Assembly (NCBI GenBank): GCA_019634055.1
Contig: JAHQVZ010000212.1
Coordinates: 1-40,304, forward strand
Direction of reading: 5' to 3'
Origin: Leptolyngbyaceae cyanobacterium MAG.088
GTDB lineage: Bacteria; Cyanobacteriota; Cyanobacteriia; Phormidesmidales; Phormidesmidaceae
DNA length: 40,304 bases
The notes beneath the pieces were generated by a model. That model searched no databases. It had not been told where the DNA came from and saw only the letters and a list, made by a program, of their open reading frames with translations. Below, one piece after another: positions 34,170 to 40,304 of this stretch (its first letter is position 1; each line of letters starts with the position of its first letter). The position numbers were made by a program, and so were the translations under genes.

Positions 34170-35308
34170 GTGTGTTATTTGACAACCCGGTACAGCCTAT
34201 TCTGACAATCCCCGTTGGCCCAGTCCATTGGAACCGTAGCGAATCCATCTCAGACCCGGCTGCCCGCTGGCGGATCTATTTACATCAATTGGCCTCAGAG
34301 GCAATTATGTCATGGTTTCAAGCAGAATTTACTCAGGCCGTTTTGCCATGGCCCCATACTGAACCGCTTGATTGTTGGCACTTTGTCGATGGGTTAACGC
34401 TGACTTTGGGGCATAGCCGCATAGTGATCATGCTTTCTGAAGCTCTAGATGCTGCGGAGCTAACGGTTCCCCAAGAATGGGTTGATTTGCCTGGGTTATC
34501 TGCAGATTATTATCTGGCCGCTTATATGGATGTAGATGCACAGCAGTTAGTGCTGTGGGGCTATACTACCTATGGGCAGCTTAAGGCTGAGGGCACTTAT
34601 GATATTAGCGATCGCACCTATTGCCTGAAAGATACAGACCTGACTCAAGATTTCTCTGCCTTTTGGGTAGCTCAACACCTAAATCAGCCAACATCTAGCC
34701 CATCAAATGAGATATTTCATTTATCGACTGCCCAAGCTGAACGCCTGGTGAGCAGTCTGGTCAAGTCTCCTGAGCCGAGACTAGCTCTGCCATTTGAGCA
34801 GTGGGGCCCTCTTTTTAGTAGCGATCATTGGCGACAACAACTATATTGCCAGCGGCACAACAATCTCCCTGTCAGCATCGATGACTGGCTGGAACAAATT
34901 TTTGAGCAGGGCTGGCAAAGTTTGCAAATATTAGGATCAAACTTACCTCAGACTGTTGTTTCAAAGTTACGGTCAGTCACTAGCGAAACGGCTGTTCTCA
35001 CCTGTGGTAAAAAGATTTCCTTAAATACGACTGAGGAAAGTTTGTTACTAATGTTTAGTGTGGATATTGAGACGAATAAACATCGCAATATTCGAATCCA
35101 ACTGTATCCATCGAGTAATACCATATTGCCCAATGACATAATGTTAGCCCTGGAACTGTCAGACACTGGAGAGGTACTAAAATCTGTAAAAGCTGGGCCC
35201 CATGATGCCTATATCCAAATCCCTCCTTTTAGCTGTTCCGCAGGGCAGCGGCTTAGGGTCCATATCCAGCTTGCCGATAGCGTCTGTCAGGAAGAATTTA
35301 TCAGCTAA
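34166..35308 (+). CDS. DUF1822 family protein (second copy)
   Basis: About 380 residues from ATG 34166, which has AGAGG seven bases upstream and overlaps the stop of the preceding broken gene (ATGA). The ORF track start (34121) adds 15 residues without family character. Family features are RIYLHQLASEAIMSWF, DYYLAAYMDVDAQQLVLWGYTTYGQL, YDISDRTYCLKD and the closing block SAGQRLRVHIQLADSVCQEEFIS, which matches the end of the other copy (GEPFRIEIALGDVCIEEYF). Soluble, function unknown. Its partner sigma-like gene appears dead, yet this ORF is intact. Confidence 0.75.
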   Translation: MSVLFDNPVQPILTIPVGPVHWNRSESISDPAARWRIYLHQLASEAIMSWFQAEFTQAVLPWPHTEPLDCWHFVDGLTLTLGHSRIVIMLSEALDAAELTVPQEWVDLPGLSADYYLAAYMDVDAQQLVLWGYTTYGQLKAEGTYDISDRTYCLKDTDLTQDFSAFWVAQHLNQPTSSPSNEIFHLSTAQAERLVSSLVKSPEPRLALPFEQWGPLFSSDHWRQQLYCQRHNNLPVSIDDWLEQIFEQGWQSLQILGSNLPQTVVSKLRSVTSETAVLTCGKKISLNTTEESLLLMFSVDIETNKHRNIRIQLYPSSNTILPNDIMLALELSDTGEVLKSVKAGPHDAYIQIPPFSCSAGQRLRVHIQLADSVCQEEFIS

Positions 35309-35711
35309 GGGAACGGCGTAAACATAACGTCCTCAGTAAGGGCAGAGAATCATGATTCGTAGTTGACGTTAAACAGCATCGAACTCACCAGTGGAGTGAA
35401 GCACCATTTGTAAGGTCTTGTGGAACCTATAATTTTTTTGCAACCAAGTATCATATCTAGTGGGCCACATAAGTGAATATACGGTTGTTTAGTTTTAGGA
35501 AACTGCGCCCAGTTTCTGGAATAACTACGCTCAGGTTTTACTTTTCATTTAAGGGGCTGACAGTCGCCCCTGTAGTAACTAACTGTGTCAAGTAAGCTAT
35601 ATCTGTATGATGGCTCAGGGTACAATTATATAAGTATGAGAAAATTCATTGCTCCTTGCCTTAGTTATCCTTCTGGAGTGAGGAACGCGGAGGAATAAGT
35701 GCGCTGCGGAT
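35309..35711. other. 403-bp upstream region of the GAF kinase
   Basis: No ORF recognised. It holds a short hairpin (AGGGGC 35552-35557 with GCCCCT 35566-35571) of uncertain role and a GGAGGAA purine stretch (35689-35695), 16 bases before the kinase ATG, somewhat far for a ribosome-binding site. Confidence 0.4.
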
Positions 35712-38700
35712 ATGACACTATCACTGTCTTTTAATAGCCCTGAATCACAACAGGCAGCTTTACTCAAGGTTGTAACCCGCATTCGACAATCTCAAGATCT
35801 GCACCGCATTTTTAAGACAACGACCAATGAGGTTCGGCAGCTTTTGGAAGCTGACCGGGTAGCCATCTTCCATTTTTATCCCCATAAAGACTGGGAGGGA
35901 GAATTTGTATCGGAATCAGTAGGTCCTTCCTGGAAATCGGCCCTGGCAAATCCAGTGTATGACCATTGCTTTAGCAATGACTTTGCCCCTCTATACCAGC
36001 AGGGCAAAACCCACACAATTGCTGATATCTATGAACATGGTCTACAAGATTGTCATATTCAAATTTTAGAGCGATTTGAAGTCAGGGCGAATATGGTGGT
36101 CCCCATTCTCAAGGGTAAAACCCTGTGGGGATTGCTGTGTGCGCATCAGTGTGAATCTCCTAGAGATTGGAAAGCGGATGAAATTGAGTTTGTCAGCTCC
36201 ATTGGTGAACAACTTGGTATTGCGATTCAACAGGCCGAATATTTGCAAGCGGTTAAGGCTCGTTCTGATCGGCAAAAAGTGTTGGTTCGAGTATTAGGGC
36301 AAGTGCGAAAATCCCAGGATTTGATGCGCACCTTCAAAACCACTGCTCAAGAGGTGCGTTATCTTCTGGATGCAGATCGCGTTGGTATTTTTAAATTCTA
36401 TCCGAACAAAGATTGGGAAGGGGAATTTATTGCTGAATCCGTTGGGGCTCCCTGGAAGTCGGCCCTGGCGAACTCGGTTTATGATCATTGTTTTAGTAAC
36501 GACTTTGCTCCGCTTTATAAACAGGGAAGAATCAGTACAATCGCAGACATTTATGACCAAAATTTACAGAATTGCCATATTCAAATTTTAGAGCGCTTTG
36601 AAGTTAGGGCAAATATGGTGGTCCCCATTCTCACCAGCCAGACTGATTTATGGGGGTTGTTTTGTATCCATCAATGTGAAGAGCCCCGCTACTGGCAAGA
36701 GGATGAAGTTGAGTTTGTCAGCTGTATTGCGGAACAGTTAGGGGTGGCTATTCAGCAGTCAAAATACTTACAGGATGTCAAGGAACGCTCTGAGCGACAA
36801 CGAATTTTTGTACAGGCCATTTCACGGATTCGTCAGTCCCAAGACATTGACAAAATCTTCAAAACCACAGCAAAAGAAGTTCGTTATTTGATGGATGCTG
36901 ACCGTGTTGGCATCTTTAAGTTTGATGCAGAACAAGATTGGGAAGGAGAGTTTATTGCGGAGTCAGTGGGGGCTCGTTGGCAATCTGCGCTTAACCAAGG
37001 TATTCATGACCACTGTTTTAGTGAACGCTTTGCTCCACTCTATAAACAAGGAAAATACAGCGCTATTGAAAACATTGCTACAGAAGACATACAAGATTGT
37101 TATCGAAAAATACTTAAACAGTTTGAGGTTCAAGCCAACTTGGTTGTTCCTATTATCATTAAAGAACAATTTTGGATTAAAGAACCCCTTTGGGGTTTAT
37201 TTTGCATCCATCAATGTGAAGGGCCTCGACAGTGGAAAAAGGAGGACATCGAGTTTGTGCAGCTTTTAGTTGAGCACATGGGTGTTGCGATTCAGCAAGC
37301 CGACTACCTTGAGAGAATGAAGCAGCAGAGCGCTCTTGCCGCTAAAGCCGAAGTCCGTGAAAAACTGTTGGAACGCCAAAATCTGACTGCCCGTACCGTA
37401 AATAAAATTCGGCAATCCCTTGATATCGAAACAATTTTTCAAACAACGACTCAAGAAGTTCGTTTTTTACTTCAGTTAGATCGAGTAGCAATTTATCAAT
37501 TTGACTCAAATTGGGGCGGTTGTTTTGTAGCAGAGTCCGTTGCCCAAGGTTGGAATTCACTTTTAAAAATAATGCCTGTTGTTGCCGATACTTACTTACA
37601 GGATACGCGCGGTGGACGCTATCGTTATCAAGAGACGTTTACAGTCGATGATATTTATGAAGCGGGTTATACCGATTGCCATATTGCCCTTTTAGAACAA
37701 TTTCAGGCTAAAGCCTATGCGATCGCACCGATTTTTCAAGGGGAAACCCTATGGGGGCTGTTAGCTTGTTATCAAAACGATGCACCTCGTCGCTGGTTGT
37801 TAGAGGATACGGACCTTTTAGCTCAAATCGCTGCTCAAATAGGATTAGCCATTCAACAGGCAAATTTATTAAAAGAGACCCGTCAGCAGGCTCACGAATT
37901 AATGCAAACCCTGGAAACATTGCGAACAACTCAATTACAGCTTGTCCAGGGAGAAAAAATGTCAAGTCTTGGTCAGCTTGTAGCAGGCATTGCCCATGAA
38001 ATTAATAACCCTGTGACCTTTATTCATGCCAATATTGCACATCTCAATGACTATGTAACCGAGCTATTAGGGTTAGTTAAGGCCTATCAGGATTATGAAG
38101 GATTACCAGCCCCCTTAGTCAACTTAGCCGAAGAAACTGACCTAGAGTTTTTAAGCGAAGACTTACCCAAAATGCTGACCTCGCTCTCGAACGGCAGTAC
38201 GCGAATTTTTGAGCTAGTTTCATCATTGCGAAATTTTGCCCGCCTGGACGAAGCTGAGGTCAAGGCTGTGAATTTAGTGGAGGGTATTGAAAGTACCCTG
38301 TTAATTCTTCAGCATCGCCTTAAGGCTAATGGGGATATGCCAGAGATTGTACTTGTTAAGAACTACAACAATATCCCTGAGTTGGAATGTTATCCAGCCC
38401 AGCTAAATCAGGTGTTTATGAATATTATTAGCAATGCCATCGATGCCATGCGAGAGCATCAGGTAGAGTCACCAACCGTTGAAATCAGCCTGCAGTCAGA
38501 CAATACCAATATTAAGGTAGATATCAGTAATAATGGACCAGCGGTACCAGAAAAGGTGCGTCAGCGTATGTTTGATCCATTCTTCACAACCAAACCGCCT
38601 GGTAAAGGAACAGGATTGGGGCTATCGATTTCGTATAAAATTATTGTAGATCATCATCATGGTCAACTGACCTGTGAGTCAGGCAACAATTTAACAACGT

Positions 38701-38738
38701 TCTGTATACAAATCCCTATCAAATTAACCAACAAGTAG
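35712..38738 (+). CDS. Four-GAF cyanobacteriochrome-type histidine kinase
   Basis: A 1008-residue soluble kinase. GAF1-3 (about 15-180, 190-355, 365-535) each hold a DXCF motif (YDHCF, C86; YDHCF, C260; HDHCF, C435) and the second Cys of dual-cysteine cyanobacteriochromes (DCH C114, NCH C288, DCY C463 in DCYRKILKQFEVQAN). GAF4 (555-725) lacks DXCF and instead has ADTYLQDTRGGRYRYQETF and TDCHIALLEQFQAKAY (D626, C656), the pattern of red/green canonical cyanobacteriochromes. The kinase part has H762 (AGIAHEINNPVTF), N908 and KGTGLGLSI. Bilin attachment is inferred from motifs. There is no receiver and no DNA-binding domain; the partner is unknown. GAF1 and GAF2 are nearly identical in their cores, suggesting recent duplication. 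Confidence 0.88.
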   Translation: MTLSLSFNSPESQQAALLKVVTRIRQSQDLHRIFKTTTNEVRQLLEADRVAIFHFYPHKDWEGEFVSESVGPSWKSALANPVYDHCFSNDFAPLYQQGKTHTIADIYEHGLQDCHIQILERFEVRANMVVPILKGKTLWGLLCAHQCESPRDWKADEIEFVSSIGEQLGIAIQQAEYLQAVKARSDRQKVLVRVLGQVRKSQDLMRTFKTTAQEVRYLLDADRVGIFKFYPNKDWEGEFIAESVGAPWKSALANSVYDHCFSNDFAPLYKQGRISTIADIYDQNLQNCHIQILERFEVRANMVVPILTSQTDLWGLFCIHQCEEPRYWQEDEVEFVSCIAEQLGVAIQQSKYLQDVKERSERQRIFVQAISRIRQSQDIDKIFKTTAKEVRYLMDADRVGIFKFDAEQDWEGEFIAESVGARWQSALNQGIHDHCFSERFAPLYKQGKYSAIENIATEDIQDCYRKILKQFEVQANLVVPIIIKEQFWIKEPLWGLFCIHQCEGPRQWKKEDIEFVQLLVEHMGVAIQQADYLERMKQQSALAAKAEVREKLLERQNLTARTVNKIRQSLDIETIFQTTTQEVRFLLQLDRVAIYQFDSNWGGCFVAESVAQGWNSLLKIMPVVADTYLQDTRGGRYRYQETFTVDDIYEAGYTDCHIALLEQFQAKAYAIAPIFQGETLWGLLACYQNDAPRRWLLEDTDLLAQIAAQIGLAIQQANLLKETRQQAHELMQTLETLRTTQLQLVQGEKMSSLGQLVAGIAHEINNPVTFIHANIAHLNDYVTELLGLVKAYQDYEGLPAPLVNLAEETDLEFLSEDLPKMLTSLSNGSTRIFELVSSLRNFARLDEAEVKAVNLVEGIESTLLILQHRLKANGDMPEIVLVKNYNNIPELECYPAQLNQVFMNIISNAIDAMREHQVESPTVEISLQSDNTNIKVDISNNGPAVPEKVRQRMFDPFFTTKPPGKGTGLGLSISYKIIVDHHHGQLTCESGNNLTTFCIQIPIKLTNK

Positions 38739-38870
38739 GCAGTACTTGCCATTTTTAGCGTATCAATAGCTTTATTTTACATAGCCTTATAAAAGCCTTA
38801 AACATACTGTCCTGGAAGGGGTTATCGGACTAGTAAGCCTAAGAATAGGCATCCAGTATAGGTACAGTTT

Positions 38871-39413
38871 ATGAAACCTATTTTTACTAGAGGTCGGCTA
38901 GTCACCTGGAAAGAAGATAAGGGGTTTGGTTTTATCAAAGCACATAATGATGGGAAAGACGTTTTCCTTCATATCAGCGTGTTTCCAGACAATAGCCGTC
39001 ACCCCAGGGTTGGGGATACTATTCTGTATCAAAGAACAACGACCCCAAAAGGCAAGGTGCGTGCCGCAAAAGCATCCATCGTAGAAACAAACGCAAAGCT
39101 CACACCATCAAATAACCACAAGTCTAGACACTGTAGACGAATTTTAACGGTAGCTAGTTTAGTCGTTTTATCAACCGTGGCTTTAATAGCTATGGAGTTT
39201 AGAGCTAGCCGTTCTCCTGGTTTGATTACAGCGATTACCAGGCAAGGTTGTGCTATTAAAGGCAATATTTCCAGGCATACGGGCAACAAGACCTACCATC
39301 TGCCTGATATGGAAAATTACGAAACCACCATTATCAGCCCAGGAAATGGAGAGAAGTGGTTCTGTACTGAGACAGAGGCCATTGCCAATGGATGGAACAA
39401 GGCGTCTAAGTAA
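38871..39413 (+). CDS. Cold-shock domain protein with a membrane helix and C-terminal sunset-type domain
   Basis: A 180-residue protein. The N-terminal cold-shock domain (about 5-70) has RNP1 KGFGFIKAH and RNP2 VFLHIS, so it should bind single-stranded RNA or DNA. A basic linker leads to one membrane helix (RILTVASLVVLSTVALIAM, about 91-110). The C terminus (GCAIKGNISRHTGNKTYHLPD ... EKWFCTETEAIANGW) is the small Cys-containing domain often called sunset, found on secreted or membrane proteins. With the basic flank on the N side, the cold-shock domain should be cytosolic and the tail outside. Function is not known. It sits after the GAF kinase but with a 132-base gap. Confidence 0.82.
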   Translation: MKPIFTRGRLVTWKEDKGFGFIKAHNDGKDVFLHISVFPDNSRHPRVGDTILYQRTTTPKGKVRAAKASIVETNAKLTPSNNHKSRHCRRILTVASLVVLSTVALIAMEFRASRSPGLITAITRQGCAIKGNISRHTGNKTYHLPDMENYETTIISPGNGEKWFCTETEAIANGWNKASK

Positions 39414-39416
39414 ATG

Positions 39417-40304
39417 TCAACTCACTTGCCTGGCTTGACGAATGAGAAACCCTCGAACAGCAGCATCTTCTGTTAAGCCGATGGCCTGGGTGTAGGCTGA
39501 TTGGGCCGCAGAGTTGTTGCCGAGCTGTTTTAACAGATAGGCGCGCAGTGCCCAGTAGGGTTGATAGTTTTGGATTGTTTTAGTAGGCATGGCATCAAGT
39601 AAGTCGAGACTTGTGGCCATGCCCTGGGTATGTGCGATCGCAACCGCATGGCCCACTCTGGCCCCAATGGTCGGTGACATCTGAATTAAGCCAGTGTATA
39701 GCTGGGCCAGGGCATACCAATCGGTTTGCTGGGTCACAGCTCGCTGCGCATGGACTGACTGAATAGCGGCCTCTAGCTGAAATCGGCCCATTTTCCCAAA
39801 TGTTGAAGCCTGGTGCAGTTCTCTCTCTGCCTGCTGAATTATGGTTTGTGACCAGAGAGATATGTCTTGTTCCGACAGGGGCACATAGTATCCTGTAGAG
39901 GACCGTCGAGCCTTACGACGAGAGGCACAATAAAGCATTAGTGCTAGCAACCCCCGCGCTTCTGGTTCCTCTGGCATTAGCTGTACACAGAGCTGTGCCA
40001 GCCAGATCGCTTCATCAGCTAACCCTGTGTGACATGGATCGCCGCCTGTTACCGTATCCCACCCCGTTGTGTAGGCGGCATAGATAGCCTCTAGCACAGC
40101 CTCTAACCGAGTGGGTAGGTCTTGAACTTTGGGCAATCGAAAGGGAATGCCCGCATCTCGAATTTTAGCTTTGGCTCGTACTAAACGCTGTCCCATGGTT
40201 GTCGGTGCCACCAAAAAGGCAGAGCCAATCTGAGCGGCATTTAACCCCATAACTGTTTGCAACATCAGCGGTGTGCGAATAGTCATATTGATGGCCGGGT
40301 GGGC
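39417..40304 (-). CDS. ECF RNA polymerase sigma factor with C-terminal helical domain (ECF42/COG4941 type), N terminus outside window
   Basis: The frame is open beyond 40286 to the window edge (AHPAIN before the track Met), so the gene continues upstream and the track start is not real. TPLMLQTVMGLNAAQIGSAFLV followed by TTMGQRLVRAKAKIRDAGIPF is sigma region 4 of this ECF group. The long tail (IYAAYTTGWDT, LPEEPEARGLLALMLYCASRR, then helical repeats FQLEAAIQSVHAQRAVTQQTDWYALAQLY) is the DUF6596/TPR-like extension that replaces an anti-sigma factor in the group. It is usually encoded beside a small DGPF/YCII-like protein, which could lie beyond the window. Residues that contact the -10 are not visible here. 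It converges with the cold-shock gene, with a 3-base gap. Confidence 0.88.
   Translation of the reverse strand, partial: AHPAINMTIRTPLMLQTVMGLNAAQIGSAFLVAPTTMGQRLVRAKAKIRDAGIPFRLPKVQDLPTRLEAVLEAIYAAYTTGWDTVTGGDPCHTGLADEAIWLAQLCVQLMPEEPEARGLLALMLYCASRRKARRSSTGYYVPLSEQDISLWSQTIIQQAERELHQASTFGKMGRFQLEAAIQSVHAQRAVTQQTDWYALAQLYTGLIQMSPTIGARVGHAVAIAHTQGMATSLDLLDAMPTKTIQNYQPYWALRAYLLKQLGNNSAAQSAYTQAIGLTEDAAVRGFLIRQARQVS

Overview
This 40.3 kb window comes from a cyanobacterial chromosome. The main signs are HIP1 octamers (GCGATCGC) scattered through it, for example at 6302-6309 and 13579-13586, DUF1822 proteins with cyanobacterial sigma-like partners, a multi-GAF kinase with cyanobacteriochrome signatures, a PEP-CTERM protein and a large TamB-like protein. 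Species cannot be fixed from sequence alone. I saw no tRNA, rRNA, CRISPR array, insertion sequence or phage genes.

Layout. 1-2553 (+) is the end of a nucleotide-sugar cluster: CDP-glucose 4,6-dehydratase (partial), a 3,5-epimerase and a SAF-domain NAD(P) oxidoreductase. 2630-4313 (-) is a sigma-like factor plus DUF1822 protein. 4592-12855 (-) is a signalling block: two paralogous membrane hybrid histidine kinases and a tandem-receiver protein ending in a degenerate kinase-like domain. 13197-13376 (-) is a 180-nt structured RNA candidate that looks like 6S RNA. 13401-15086 (-) holds aroF (DAHP synthase) and ridA. 15274-17702 holds a HugZ-like protein, a TetR regulator and pfkA. 18243-23433 holds a PEP-CTERM protein, a sugar-type ABC ATPase, gyrA/parC and a single-domain response regulator. 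23573-31216 (-) holds a TPR protein, a TamB-like protein and an OmpR-family regulator. 31469-33509 is divergent malQ and a NUDIX hydrolase. 33824-35308 is a second, broken sigma-like/DUF1822 module. 35712-39413 (+) is a four-GAF photoreceptor-type kinase and a cold-shock/membrane protein. 39417-40304 (-) is the end of an ECF sigma factor with a long C-terminal helical domain.

The most striking find is in the 432-nt gap upstream of aroF. It encodes, on the aroF strand, two consecutive short peptides packed with aromatic residues: MQHQFFYFWFSQVHRQ and MIVCYSWQFTFYFFTPPPGR. Each is followed by an antiterminator hairpin whose 5' arm overlaps the end of the peptide gene, and by a competing intrinsic terminator with a U-tract. 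This reads as two ribosome-dependent attenuators in series, controlling the first step of aromatic amino-acid synthesis by the supply of charged Phe/Tyr/Trp tRNAs. All parts are visible in the sequence; the function is inferred.

A general theme is signal transduction. There are four multi-domain signalling proteins, two further response regulators, and three sigma-like genes, one of them broken and one cut by the window edge. All positions and pairings were read by eye; no database search or folding program was run.
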